DNA of 64,000 bases from Umezawaea tangerina (GCF_003002815.1 NZ_PVTF01000005.1:558001-622000); one strand, 5' to 3'; shown: positions 34,001 through 42,338, counted from the first letter of the stretch. Numbers and translations: made by a program. The notes: generated from the sequence alone by a model not told the origin.

Positions 34001-34638
34001 GGCGGTGGTCGGCCGAGGAGTTCCGGACGCTGTTCGCGGGGCACCCGCTGCTGTGGCACGTCGTGCGGCGGCTGGTGTGGGTCACCGGGGACGGGACGTC
34101 GTTCCGGCCTGCCGAGGACCGGACCCTGGCCGACGCGAACGACGACGCGGTCGAGCTGGCCGAGGACGCGGTGGTGGGGATCGCTCACCCGCTGGACCTG
34201 GCAGACACCCTGGAGCGGTGGGCGGAGGTGTTCGCCGACTACGAGATCCTGCAGCCGTTCCCGCAGCTGGGCAGGCCGGTGCACGCGTTCACCGACGCCG
34301 AGCGGGCCGAACGGAGGCTGACCCGGTTCGAGGACGTGAAGGTGCCGGTGGGCAAGCTGCTGGGGCTGACCAACAAGGGCTGGCGGCGCGGGGAGCCGCA
34401 GGACGCCGGGGTGGAGTGCTGGATCACCCGGCCGGTGCCGGGCGGGTCGCTGGTGGTCAACCTCGACCCCGGCATCCCGGTCGGGGTGGTCACCCTGTTC
34501 GAGGAGCAGTGCCTGACCGCGGTGTGGCTCAACGACCGCGGCGGGGACTGGCGCCCCCGCGGGTCGCGGACCTTCGGCGAGCTCGACCCGGTCACCGCGT
34601 CCGAGGTGCTGGCCGACCTGTCCTCCCTGACGATCTGA
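31024..34638 (+). CDS. WGR-DUF4132 protein, full-length, operon leader (YehI/MolR-like)
   Basis: The 1204-aa protein starts at GTG 31024 (GGAGG upstream, same context as the short paralogue). Residues 1-65 are a WGR domain (WELVSDGSAKFWEIGRDG, then VRYGRLGSAGQTKVKDLAS). A linker repeats T-E-K/Q-P-A units (residues ~80-115). A helical HEAT-like region absent from the short paralogue runs to about residue 480. The C-terminal half is the conserved helical part and DUF4132 (DRLVPDFGLDDAASLVVDYG, then PRRFTVGFDEQLKP). Length and neighbours match what I recall of E. coli YehI (~1210 aa). It is followed 9 bases later by the MoxR-like ATPase gene. Its biochemical role is not established. Confidence 0.88.
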   Translation: MRRWELVSDGSAKFWEIGRDGTSVTVRYGRLGSAGQTKVKDLASDAAAVAHVGKLVAEKEKKGYAEVGGPAPSTGRESTVDTPPATEKPAAEQPATEQPAVRQPAVDRPDETTFVIPPSWRNAVRPGRGQGARRPLKSTRGVEKYLKSKLDPVPRRLGTVLAHPDSESELVTAARAYLEGDATPLGAATVAAALTEEASRFYGREDVATIADAWVVRHGFAFAAAAAGDLGRIEISWSGARGREAAKVEWRTVERKRWPYANRQVVERLRGLLIGAGEEDYLAAVDALSSRRETLLTRTIAAYLAPTRHDWVDELVDSVMAEPRTVEEYRLFLTSLRTVEQVAAVAARDEYRYYVTEKDVLPTVVNTVGVGVAPVLAGLLDDNHDSDTRKLVIEALAWIPTDEAFGLLLDRLDDKFVRPAVLAAIKRYPARAVRELAGVTGSESARVLLVGHVQADPALVAEVLPGLDDARRAAVEQAAAEEGPVPDAPADALPPLLVTPPWTVERTVVKPVVVEGLDSPVARDIRWEPGEREVWAEAFGRYYWADAKFLVWRIAVDRMFKGRIPHHEQPALVLKAPEDLVRHRLGEWDPEMWSAMDWAKPVVARFGVDAYPVALKIAKSDPSGAAEVLLPFVDREVAVLLADWLARLKSVYPVAVAWFLRHPEAAARALLPAALGKAGKARRDAEAALRLVAGRGHADVLREVAAEHGERVAGAVEDLIAADPLDRLPAKMPVVGTWADPVLLPRILLRDRRHALPGAAAGHVLTMLAMSKPDDVYAGVDVVRELCDPASLARFAWAVFEAWKADGTPPKDGWVLPAQGLVGDDETVRALTPVIRAWPGEGGHSKAVAGLAVLAAIGTDVALLHLNTIAQKAQFSGLKSRAREMIDAVAAKLGLTGEQLADRLVPDFGLDDAASLVVDYGPRRFTVGFDEQLKPYVVDPDGKRRKDLPKPGAKDDPELAPAEHKRFTLLKKDVRTVAADQVRRFEAAMVARRRWSAEEFRTLFAGHPLLWHVVRRLVWVTGDGTSFRPAEDRTLADANDDAVELAEDAVVGIAHPLDLADTLERWAEVFADYEILQPFPQLGRPVHAFTDAERAERRLTRFEDVKVPVGKLLGLTNKGWRRGEPQDAGVECWITRPVPGGSLVVNLDPGIPVGVVTLFEEQCLTAVWLNDRGGDWRPRGSRTFGELDPVTASEVLADLSSLTI

Positions 34639-34647
34639 GGAAGAGCC

Positions 34648-35739
34648 TTGTCCGACAACAAGAAGGTCCAGCGGCCACCGGCCGAGGTGCGGTTCGCCGA
34701 CGAGCTGGCGCGGCTGCGCGAGTCCGACACCGCGCACCGGCCGCCGGGGTGGGCGCTGAGCCTGCAGGGGGCGCGGCGGTTCATCGTCGGGGACCCGCGC
34801 GCGGGCATCACCCGCAAGTTCGTGGGCGACCCGTCGTTGATCGACCGGGCGCTGGTGACGCTCGCGACGACCCGCGGGCTGATGCTGGTCGGCGAGCCGG
34901 GGACGGCGAAGTCGCTGCTCTCGGAGCTGATCGCGGCGGCGGTGTGCGGGGAGTCGACGCTGACGATCCAGGGCGGCGCGGCCACGACCGAGGACCAGAT
35001 CAAGTACTCGTGGAACTACGCCCTGCTGGTGGCCGAGGGCCCGTCGCCCCGCTCGCTGGTGCCCGCGCCGATGCTGCGCGGCATGGCCGAGGGCAAGGTG
35101 GTCCGGTTCGAGGAGATCACCCGGTGCCCGCTGGAGGTGCAGGACTGCATGCTGTCGCTGCTGTCCGAGCGGGTGGTGGCGATCCCGGAGCTGACCGGGC
35201 CGGACGGGATGGTGTTCGCCAACGACGGGTTCACCGTCATCGCGACGGCGAACACGCGCGACCGCGGCGTGAACGAGATGAGCGCGGCGCTCAAGCGGCG
35301 GTTCAACTTCGAGACCGTGTTCCCGATCGCCGACCTGGCCACCGAGCTGGACCTGGTGGAGCAGGAGTCGCGGACGCTGCTGGAGCGCTCCGGCGTCGGC
35401 GTGCAGCCCCGCCGCGACGTGCTGGAGGTGCTGGTGACGACGTTCCGGGAGCTGCGCGACGGGGTGACGTCCTCGGGGCAGCCGATGGACCGGCTGACGA
35501 CGGTGATGAGCACGGCGGAGGCGGTGTCGGTGGCACATGCCGTCGGGCTGCGCGGGTGGTTCCTGCGCGGTGAGGCGGGCACGCCCGCGGACCTGGTGGA
35601 GTGCCTGGCGGGGACGGCGGCCAAGGACAACCCGGACGACCTGGCCCGGCTGCGGCGGTACCTGGAGCAGCAGGCGTCGCGGCGCAAGGGCGCGCAGTGG
35701 CAGGCGCTGCACCAGGCCCGCCACCTGCTGCCCGGCTGA
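34648..35739 (+). CDS. MoxR-type AAA+ ATPase (YehL-like)
   Basis: The 363-aa AAA+ protein starts at TTG 34648 with GGAAGAG upstream. Walker A is GEPGTAKS at residues 82-89. Walker B reads VVRFEEI (about 151-157), with Glu where the usual motif has Asp. The sensor region TVIATANTRDRGVNEMSAALKRRFNF is typical of MoxR/RavA-like ATPases, which remodel or load metal-binding VWA partners. Its stop shares one base with the next ATG (TGATG), and the operon also encodes a VWA protein, the expected partner. By synteny it matches E. coli yehL. Confidence 0.9.
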   Translation: MSDNKKVQRPPAEVRFADELARLRESDTAHRPPGWALSLQGARRFIVGDPRAGITRKFVGDPSLIDRALVTLATTRGLMLVGEPGTAKSLLSELIAAAVCGESTLTIQGGAATTEDQIKYSWNYALLVAEGPSPRSLVPAPMLRGMAEGKVVRFEEITRCPLEVQDCMLSLLSERVVAIPELTGPDGMVFANDGFTVIATANTRDRGVNEMSAALKRRFNFETVFPIADLATELDLVEQESRTLLERSGVGVQPRRDVLEVLVTTFRELRDGVTSSGQPMDRLTTVMSTAEAVSVAHAVGLRGWFLRGEAGTPADLVECLAGTAAKDNPDDLARLRRYLEQQASRRKGAQWQALHQARHLLPG

Positions 35740-37985
35740 TGGCGACCACGTTCGTCGGGGGCCGGCACCACAGCCCCGCGTGCGCGCGGCTGGTGGCCGA
35801 GACCATCGAGGCGCTGCGACCGGCCCACGTGCTGGTGGAGGGGCCGGTCGACATGAACGACCGGCTCGACGAGCTGCTGCTCGGGCACGAGCCGCCGATC
35901 GCGGTCTACACCTACTACCGCGACGAGGAGCGGTCGCACGCGTCGTGGACGCCGTTCTGCGACTACTCCCCCGAGTGGGTCGCGCTGGCCGCGGGCCGGG
36001 CGTGCGGGGCGCGGGTGCGGTTCATCGACCTGCCCGCGTGGCACCCGGCGTTCACCGGGCGCGGCAACAGGTACGCCGACGCCGAGGCGCGCTACACCGA
36101 GGTGACCGGCAGGCTGTGCCGGGAGTTCGCGGTCGACAACACCGACGTGCTCTGGGACCACCTGTTCGAGGTGGAGCCCGCCGACGGGCTCGCGGACCGG
36201 CTCACGGCCTACTTCGACCTGCTGCGCGGCGAGGCGACGACCGAGCACGCCGACGTGGAGCGCGAGGCCTACATGGCGTCGTGGGTCCGGGCCGCGCAGG
36301 CCGACGCGGGCGACCGGCCGGTGGTCGTGGTGACGGGCGGGTTCCACACCCCCGCGCTGCGGGTGCTGGCCGCCGGGGCCGAGCCGGGATGGCCGGAGGT
36401 GCCGCGGCCGCCGCAGGACGCGGTGGGCGCCAGCTACCTGGTGCCGTACTCGTTCCGGCGGCTGGACGCGTTCACCGGCTACCAGTCCGGGATGCCCTCG
36501 CCCGAGTACTACCAGCACCTGTGGGAGGACGGGGTGGCCGGCGCGGCGGAGGCTCTGGTCGCGTCGGTGGTGGGGCGGCTGCGCGGGCGCAGGCAACCGG
36601 TGTCGACCGCGGACCTGATCGCGGCCCGCACCCTCGCGCAGGGTCTGGCGAGGCTGCGCGGGCACGCCGACCCGTCGCGCACCGACGTGCTCGACGGGCT
36701 GGTCGGCGCGCTGGTGTCGGAGGACCTGTCGCAGCCGCCGCCGTGGACGGTGCGCGGGCCCCTGAGGCCCGGCGCCCACCCGGCGGTGGTGGAGATGGTG
36801 GCGGCGCTCAGCGGTGACCGGGTGGGCGCGCTGCACCCGGACACCCCCGCTCCCCCGCTGGTCGCCGCCGTGACGGCGGAGCTGCTCGCGCTGGGCCTGG
36901 ACGGCTCGGGTGAGGTCGACCTCGACCTCGCCGACGATCTCGGGCTGCGGCGCGGCCGGACGCTGCACCGGTTGCGGGTGCTGGGGATCGTCGGCTTCGA
37001 CCGGCTGGCCGGGCCCACCGGCGGCGGCGACCCGGTGTTCACCGAGCGGTGGCGGCTCACCCCGTCCGACCGCAGGCTGCCGGCGCTGATCGAGGCGGCC
37101 GTGCACGGCGCGACCCTGGAGGAGGCCGCGGGCGCGGCCCTGCGCGGCCGGGTCGAGGACGCGCCGGTCGACCGGCTCGCCGAGGTGCTGTTCGACGCGG
37201 CGCTGTGCGGCGTCACCGCCCTGTCCGACGACGTGGTGACCGCGTTGACGACACGGGTCGGGGCGGTGGCGGACGTGGCCGAGCTGGGGCGGGTGCTGGT
37301 GGTCGTCGTCGGGTTGTGGCGCTACGACGGGCTGTTCGGCACGGCGGGCAGCCCGGTGCTGGGCGCGGTGATCAGCGGCGCGGTGACTCGGGTGCTGTGG
37401 CTGGTCGAGGGGCTGCACGGCGGACCGGCACCGGCCGACCACCGCAGGCTGCTGGCGTTGAGCGCGACCCGCGACGCCGTGCGGCACGCCGAGTCGGTGC
37501 TGGCCACCGGGCGGGGCGAGGCGGTCGCCGTGCTCGGGCGGGTCGCCGCCGACCCGCAGGCGCCACCGGACCTGCGCGGGGCGGCGTTCGGGTTCTGCTG
37601 GTCGCTGGGCGGGGGCGCCGACGTGGTGCGGGCCGTGCGGGGCATGTCGGGGCCCAGGACGATCGGCGACTGGCTGGCCGGGCTGTTCGCCGTCGCCCGC
37701 GAGGAGGTGCTGTCCGCGGACGCGGTGATCATGCTGCTCGACGAGCTCGTGCACGCACTGTCCGAAGAGGACTTCCTCGTCGCGCTTCCCGCGCTGCGCC
37801 AGGCCTTCGCGTACTTCCCGCCCGCCGAACGGGAGACGATCGCGAAACGGGTGCTGGTCGCGCGGGGCACCGGAGGGTCCGCGCGGGAGCTGCTGCGGAT
37901 CGACGTGGACCCGGTGGTGGTCGCCGAGGGGATGGCGCTGGAGGCCAAGGTCGACGCGGTGCTCGCGCGAGAGGGGTTGGCATGA
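35739..37985 (+). CDS. DUF5682 family protein (YehM-like)
   Basis: The 748-aa product starts at ATG 35739, sharing one base with the ATPase stop. The opening TTFVGGRHHSPACARLVAETIEAL and the EGPVDMNDRL segment are the DUF5682 hallmark. The first ~270 residues resemble TraB/PrgY- or EreA/ChaN-like alpha/beta folds (VVVVTGGFHTPALRVL), possibly an enzyme with His-rich active site. The rest is helical. It always seems to travel with MoxR, VWA and SWIM genes (E. coli yehM in the same order), so it is a core component of this system, but no reaction can be assigned. Confidence 0.8.
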   Translation: MATTFVGGRHHSPACARLVAETIEALRPAHVLVEGPVDMNDRLDELLLGHEPPIAVYTYYRDEERSHASWTPFCDYSPEWVALAAGRACGARVRFIDLPAWHPAFTGRGNRYADAEARYTEVTGRLCREFAVDNTDVLWDHLFEVEPADGLADRLTAYFDLLRGEATTEHADVEREAYMASWVRAAQADAGDRPVVVVTGGFHTPALRVLAAGAEPGWPEVPRPPQDAVGASYLVPYSFRRLDAFTGYQSGMPSPEYYQHLWEDGVAGAAEALVASVVGRLRGRRQPVSTADLIAARTLAQGLARLRGHADPSRTDVLDGLVGALVSEDLSQPPPWTVRGPLRPGAHPAVVEMVAALSGDRVGALHPDTPAPPLVAAVTAELLALGLDGSGEVDLDLADDLGLRRGRTLHRLRVLGIVGFDRLAGPTGGGDPVFTERWRLTPSDRRLPALIEAAVHGATLEEAAGAALRGRVEDAPVDRLAEVLFDAALCGVTALSDDVVTALTTRVGAVADVAELGRVLVVVVGLWRYDGLFGTAGSPVLGAVISGAVTRVLWLVEGLHGGPAPADHRRLLALSATRDAVRHAESVLATGRGEAVAVLGRVAADPQAPPDLRGAAFGFCWSLGGGADVVRAVRGMSGPRTIGDWLAGLFAVAREEVLSADAVIMLLDELVHALSEEDFLVALPALRQAFAYFPPAERETIAKRVLVARGTGGSARELLRIDVDPVVVAEGMALEAKVDAVLAREGLA

Positions 37986-39112
37986 CGGGGATGGAGCGGT
38001 GGCGGCTGATCCTCGGCGAGCCCGCCGGGCCGCACTGCGGCGGAGCCGACGGCGGGGCCGAGGGCGACCCGGCGGCCATGGACGCGGCGGCCATGGACGC
38101 GGCGCTGGAATGGCTCTACGGCAGGGAGGAGGACCTCGACCCGCGCGGGGTGCGGCGCGCCGGGCAGGGCGCGTCGGTGCTCACGACGGTGACCTGGCTC
38201 GACGAGATCCACCGGCTGTTCCCCAAGGAGACGGTCGAACGGCTGGAGCGCGACGCGGTGGAGCGCTACGACATCACCGAGATCGTCACCGACCCCGAGG
38301 TCCTCTCGCGCGTCGAGCCCAACGCCTCGCTGCTGCGGGCTGTGCTGCGCACCAAGCACCTGATGAACCCGGACGTGCTGGCCATGGCGCGCAGGATCGT
38401 GGCCGCGGTGGTCGCCGAGCTGATGCGCAAGCTGGCCAAGGAGGTGCGCAACGCGCTGAGCGGCACGAGGTCGCGGCGGCCCAGCACCTTCAAGCAGGCC
38501 CGCAACTTCGACTTCCGCCGCACGATCCGGGCGAGCCTCGCGCACTACGACCCCGCCGACCGCCGGGTGCGCATCGAGAAGCCGATGTTCTCCTCGCGCA
38601 CGCGGCGGCACCTGGAGCCCCGCCAGCTGATCATGGTGGTCGACCAGTCCGGGTCCATGGCCGGCTCGGTGATCCACTCTGCGGTGACGGCCGCGTGCCT
38701 GTGGGGGCTGCCGGGGCTCAAGACGCACCTGGTCGTGTTCGACACGGCGGTGGTCGACCTGACCTCCGACGTGACCGACCCCGTCGAGCTGCTGATGAAG
38801 GTCCAGCTCGGCGGCGGCACCGACATCGCGAAGGCCGTGGACTACGCCGCGGGTCTGGTCGAGAACCCCCGGCGGACGATCGTCGCGCTGGTCACCGACT
38901 TCTACGAGGGCGGGGACCCGGTACGGCTGGTGCGCACCGTGCGCAGGCTCGTCGACCAGGGCACCACCGTGCTCGGCCTGGCCGCCCTCGACATGGACGC
39001 CAACCCCAACTACGACAAGGACCTCGCCCAGCGGCTGGCCGACGTGGGCGCGCACGTGGGCGCGATGACACCGGGCATGCTGGCCGAGTTCGTCGCGGAG
39101 AGGCTGGTCTGA
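37982..39112 (+). CDS. VWA domain protein (YehP-like)
   Basis: The 376-aa product starts at ATG 37982, overlapping the DUF5682 stop (ATGA). The N-terminal half is helical (MKHLMNPDVLAMARRIVAAV-like region and KLAKEVRNALSG). The C-terminal half is a von Willebrand A domain with full MIDAS: DQSGSM near residue 221, the conserved Thr in GGGTDIAKAV, and TDFYEGG. Such domains bind a divalent metal and mediate protein contacts. MoxR ATPases act on partners of this kind. It corresponds by order and content to E. coli yehP. Confidence 0.88.
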   Translation: MTGMERWRLILGEPAGPHCGGADGGAEGDPAAMDAAAMDAALEWLYGREEDLDPRGVRRAGQGASVLTTVTWLDEIHRLFPKETVERLERDAVERYDITEIVTDPEVLSRVEPNASLLRAVLRTKHLMNPDVLAMARRIVAAVVAELMRKLAKEVRNALSGTRSRRPSTFKQARNFDFRRTIRASLAHYDPADRRVRIEKPMFSSRTRRHLEPRQLIMVVDQSGSMAGSVIHSAVTAACLWGLPGLKTHLVVFDTAVVDLTSDVTDPVELLMKVQLGGGTDIAKAVDYAAGLVENPRRTIVALVTDFYEGGDPVRLVRTVRRLVDQGTTVLGLAALDMDANPNYDKDLAQRLADVGAHVGAMTPGMLAEFVAERLV

Positions 39113-41001
39113 TGCGGGACGACCTGCTCGCGCTGACCCCGGACGCGTTGGCGGCGCTGGCCAACCGGGGCCTGGTCAAGCGCGCGACCAAGGACCTCGA
39201 CGCCGGGGCCGGTCCCACCCTGGAGGTCGACGGCGACCTGGTGCGCGGCCGGTTCGCCGACGGGGTCGAGGTCGAGCTGCCCGCCGGGGTCCCACTCGCC
39301 GCGGCGCCCTGCTCGTGCGGCGCGCACGGCGTGTGCCGCCACCGGATCGCGGTCGTGCTCGCCTACCAGCGCCGGGACGAGTCGGCGCCCGCGTTCACCC
39401 CGTGGTCGCCCGGCACCATCGACGACACCGCGCTGGCCGCTTTGCTGGGCACCCGCGGCCTCGCCGCGGCCAAGCGGTCGCACGCCGCCGGGTACTCCGT
39501 GCGGCTGCGCAGGCCGACGGCGGCCGATCCGGCCGCGAGCGCCGAACTGCCGTCGTGCACGGTCCGGTTCCTGGTGCCCGGCGACCTCGCCTACGCGCAC
39601 TCCGACGCGACCGCCACGCGGCGCGCCGAGTTCGTGGCGCACGCGGTGTGGGCGTTCCGCGAGGCCGACGACCGGGGGCTGCTCGACGAGGTCGTGCGGT
39701 TCGACGTCGCCGGGAGCGCGGAGTCGGACCGGACCGGGCTCGCCGACGCGCTGGAGCTGGCCGACCGGGTGCTGCTCGACGGCGCCGCGCACGCCGACCC
39801 GGTGCTGGACGCCGGGCTGCGCCGGGCCGGGGCGGAGCTGGGCGGGCGCGGTCTGCACTGGCCCGCGGCGGCCGTGGGGGACCTGGTGGACCAGCTGGTG
39901 GCCTACCGGGAGCGGTCCGCGCACTACCACCCGCAGCGGGTCGCCGAGCTGGTCGCGGAGCTGCACGCGCGGCACCGGGCGACCGGGGCGCGCACGCAGG
40001 TGCTGGGCGCCGACGTGCCCGCGGAGACGCCGTTGGACCGGGTGCGGGTGACGGCGCTCGGGTGCCGGGTGAGCGGCACCGTGCAGGACCGGACCGCCGA
40101 GGTGTTCTTCGCCTGCGGGCCGACCACGCTGGTGCTGCGGCACCGGTGGCCCATCGCCGAGGGCGAGTCGCCGACGGGCCACGACCTGGCGTCGCGTCGG
40201 CTGGCGGGCACCGCGCTGGCCTCACTGGCCGCGTCGAACGTCGTGTCGGAGGCGGCGTCGCGCAACGCAGGCCGCGTGCTGCGGCTGGCGAAGGGGCGGG
40301 TGTCGAAGACGTCGATCACCCCGGTCGGCCGGTCGTGGGAGGCGTTGTCGGACGCGGTGCTCGTGCGCGACCTCGCCGCCGAGTCGGCGGTGCTGGACCG
40401 GTTGCCGCCACGGCTGGTGCGGGCACGGGTGGAGGCCGAGCTGGTGCGGGTCGTCGCGGTCGCCGAGGTCCGCTCCACGCACTACTTCCCCGGCGCGCAG
40501 CGGCTGGAGGCCGTGGTGGCCGACGAGCTGGGCGCGACGGCGACGGTGTCGGCGACCTACCGGGGTGTGTGCCCCGGCGCGCTGGACGCGCTGGCCGACG
40601 CGCTCGGGTCTGGGCCGGTGCTGGTGAGCGGGTCGTTGCGGCGGGTCGGCGGGGTGCTCGTGGTCGACCCGATCGCCGTGCTGACCGGGGCCGGGCTGGT
40701 GGTGCCCGACCTGGCGCCGCTGCCGGGCGTGGACCTGGTGCCGGGGTACGGCGATCAGGGGTCCGACCTCATCGGGTCGGCGGTGGACGCGGCGCTGGCG
40801 GCGTGCGCGGAGGCCGCGCACCGGGGGCTGCGCCACCTCACGCCCACCCTGCGAGCCAGGCTCGACGACGTGGCGGCCGACCTGCGGCGGGTCGGGCTCA
40901 CCGGCAACGCGGACGCCGTGGCGGCGTTCGGGCGGGAGGCGAGCACGCGGACGTGGGTGGACGCGCAGGTCCGGCTGCTGACGACCGCGGAGTGCCGCTG
41001 A
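39112..41001 (+). CDS. SWIM zinc-finger protein (YehQ-like)
   Basis: The 629-aa product starts at ATG 39112, sharing one base with the VWA stop. A SWIM zinc finger is visible at residues 67-77 (C67-x-C69-x5-C75-x-H77), a module that usually binds DNA or protein. The preceding residues (LLALTPDALAALANRGLVKRA) are the typical start of these bacterial SWIM proteins. The remaining ~550 residues hold alternating beta and helical segments with no known enzyme motif. It is the last gene of the operon, matching E. coli yehQ. A zinc finger and WGR domain in one operon hint at nucleic acid as the shared target. Confidence 0.85.
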   Translation: MRDDLLALTPDALAALANRGLVKRATKDLDAGAGPTLEVDGDLVRGRFADGVEVELPAGVPLAAAPCSCGAHGVCRHRIAVVLAYQRRDESAPAFTPWSPGTIDDTALAALLGTRGLAAAKRSHAAGYSVRLRRPTAADPAASAELPSCTVRFLVPGDLAYAHSDATATRRAEFVAHAVWAFREADDRGLLDEVVRFDVAGSAESDRTGLADALELADRVLLDGAAHADPVLDAGLRRAGAELGGRGLHWPAAAVGDLVDQLVAYRERSAHYHPQRVAELVAELHARHRATGARTQVLGADVPAETPLDRVRVTALGCRVSGTVQDRTAEVFFACGPTTLVLRHRWPIAEGESPTGHDLASRRLAGTALASLAASNVVSEAASRNAGRVLRLAKGRVSKTSITPVGRSWEALSDAVLVRDLAAESAVLDRLPPRLVRARVEAELVRVVAVAEVRSTHYFPGAQRLEAVVADELGATATVSATYRGVCPGALDALADALGSGPVLVSGSLRRVGGVLVVDPIAVLTGAGLVVPDLAPLPGVDLVPGYGDQGSDLIGSAVDAALAACAEAAHRGLRHLTPTLRARLDDVAADLRRVGLTGNADAVAAFGREASTRTWVDAQVRLLTTAECR

Positions 41002-41433
41002 CCGCGCGGTGGCGTCGTCGGGCTGAGGGATCGCGGTACGGCCACCGGATGCATGGGCTCGGCGCGGGTCGTCTCCATTGGTAACGGCGATACCGGCGTT
41101 ATGCCATTCACGACGACCGGAAGTTCTTGATCGCATTCCTTCTCCGCACGCCGGGCGTTCATCCGATGAACGAGCACGGGACGCATTAGGGGTGTCACTC
41201 ACGGTGACCACCCCTCAATATCGTCGGTCTATATAACTCTCGCTTTCCGGTCGACTACCCGCTGTTTCCGGCTGTGACCATGCACCCAAGTGGAGCAAAT
41301 TAACCTGAATGGCCGTATGCGATCACACTTTTGCGGCTTACTGTCTGTCACGGGCGGCCTCGCCGGGACGACGGTGAAAATGGGTCACGCCCTACTCGTG
41401 GTGCATTCGATCGTTTGAGGAGTCGATTTCTAG
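41002..41433. other. Intergenic region before the Roadblock pair
   Basis: No gene is seen in these 432 bases. Composition is markedly more AT-rich than the flanks, especially 41200-41340, with TATATAA at 41229-41235 as a possible -10 region. No clear hairpin terminator for the SWIM operon was found. A promoter for the Roadblock genes is likely here. Confidence 0.5.
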
Positions 41434-41805
41434 ATGAGCATTGAGCTGGCGTTGAAAGAATCCATGACCATAGCCGGGGCAGTGGGCGTCGCGCTGGTCG
41501 ACTACGACAGCGGAATGTCGCTCGGCACGATGGGCGGTGGCGAGTGGCTCAACCTGGAAATCGCCGCGGCGGGCAACACCGAGGTCGTGCGCGCGAAACT
41601 CAGAGTCATGGCGTCCTTGGCGTTGAACGACAGCATCGAGGACATCCTGATCACCCTGAACCACCAGTACCACCTGATTCGCCTGCTCACCCCGGCCAAG
41701 GGCACCCCGACGCTGTTCCTCTACCTCGTCCTCGACCGGGAACGCGCCAACCTCGCTCTCGCCAGGCTCTACCTCAAGCGCATCGAAGCCAATCTGACGG
41801 TATGA
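41434..41805 (+). CDS. Roadblock/LC7 domain protein
   Basis: The 123-aa single-domain product has the Roadblock/LC7 alpha-beta fold: MSIELALKESMTIAGAVGVALVDYDSGMSLGTMGG, a central helix NTEVVRAKLRVMASLALNDSIEDILITL, and paired strands YHLIRLLTP and TLFLYLVLDRE. In actinomycetes such proteins work with small GTPases and sensor kinases in conservons, but neither is next to it here. ATG at 41434 follows GAGGAG; its stop overlaps the second Roadblock gene (ATGA), which suggests a heterodimer. Confidence 0.8.
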   Translation: MSIELALKESMTIAGAVGVALVDYDSGMSLGTMGGGEWLNLEIAAAGNTEVVRAKLRVMASLALNDSIEDILITLNHQYHLIRLLTPAKGTPTLFLYLVLDRERANLALARLYLKRIEANLTV

Positions 41806-42338
41806 GCAGCGCACACGCCCACGAGGCACGCAACCCTCCGGCGTTGCCGACGCGGAAACCGACGTCCACAAAGCCGAAATCGTTGCCACAGGGGCCCGTT
41901 GTGACTCAGCCGCCATTCGACCGGGAAGAGTTGGCGGAGACCCTCCGCGCAATTCGCCACCAGATCGACAGGGTCACCGGACTGCTGGTGGCCACCCGTG
42001 ACGGGTTGGTCCTGTCCAGTGACACCGAGGGCGTCGCCGCCGAGAGCGTCGCCGCGATGGCCGCCGCCACGATCGGGTTGGCGGCCCAGTTCACCTCCCA
42101 GGCGAACGTCGGCCAACCGCGCACCGCGGTGTTCGAGGGGGACTCCGGTTACGTCTGCGTGTTCCCGGTCGAGTCCTCGCTCCTGCTCGTCGTCTTCGGC
42201 GAGAAGGGCATCACCCACGGGCTGTTCAACATCGCGGCGCGGCAGGCGCTGTCGCTGATCCAGCACGCCGTGCTGCGCCAGCGGGTCCAGAAGGTGCGGG
42301 CCAACCGCCGCTCGTACTACGACCAGCCCGAGGGATGA
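41802..42338 (+). CDS. Roadblock/LC7 domain protein with disordered N-terminus
   Basis: The 178-aa product starts at ATG 41802 (ATGA overlap). About 45 residues of Pro/Lys/Thr-rich disordered sequence precede a Roadblock/LC7 domain at about 48-150 (IDRVTGLLVATRDGLVLSSDT, then ESVAAMAAATIGLAAQFTSQA and GDSGYVCVFPVESSLLLVVF). It most resembles the conservon-type (CvnB-like) Roadblock proteins. A basic C-terminal helix ends the chain. It probably pairs with the upstream product. Confidence 0.82.
   Translation: MSSAHAHEARNPPALPTRKPTSTKPKSLPQGPVVTQPPFDREELAETLRAIRHQIDRVTGLLVATRDGLVLSSDTEGVAAESVAAMAAATIGLAAQFTSQANVGQPRTAVFEGDSGYVCVFPVESSLLLVVFGEKGITHGLFNIAARQALSLIQHAVLRQRVQKVRANRRSYYDQPEG

Noticed and set aside
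30826-35724. 1632-codon reverse frame opposite the WGR-DUF4132 operon
   Set aside because: Arg/His/Pro-rich shadow of two well-supported forward genes.
34648-41001. Reading the MoxR/VWA operon as a cobalt or magnesium chelatase
   Set aside because: The chelatase large subunit is absent, and the DUF5682 and SWIM genes match the YehLMPQ-type set instead.
41092-41104. TAACG...CGTTA inverted repeat before the Roadblock genes
   Set aside because: Only five paired bases with a wide spacer; not distinguishable from chance.
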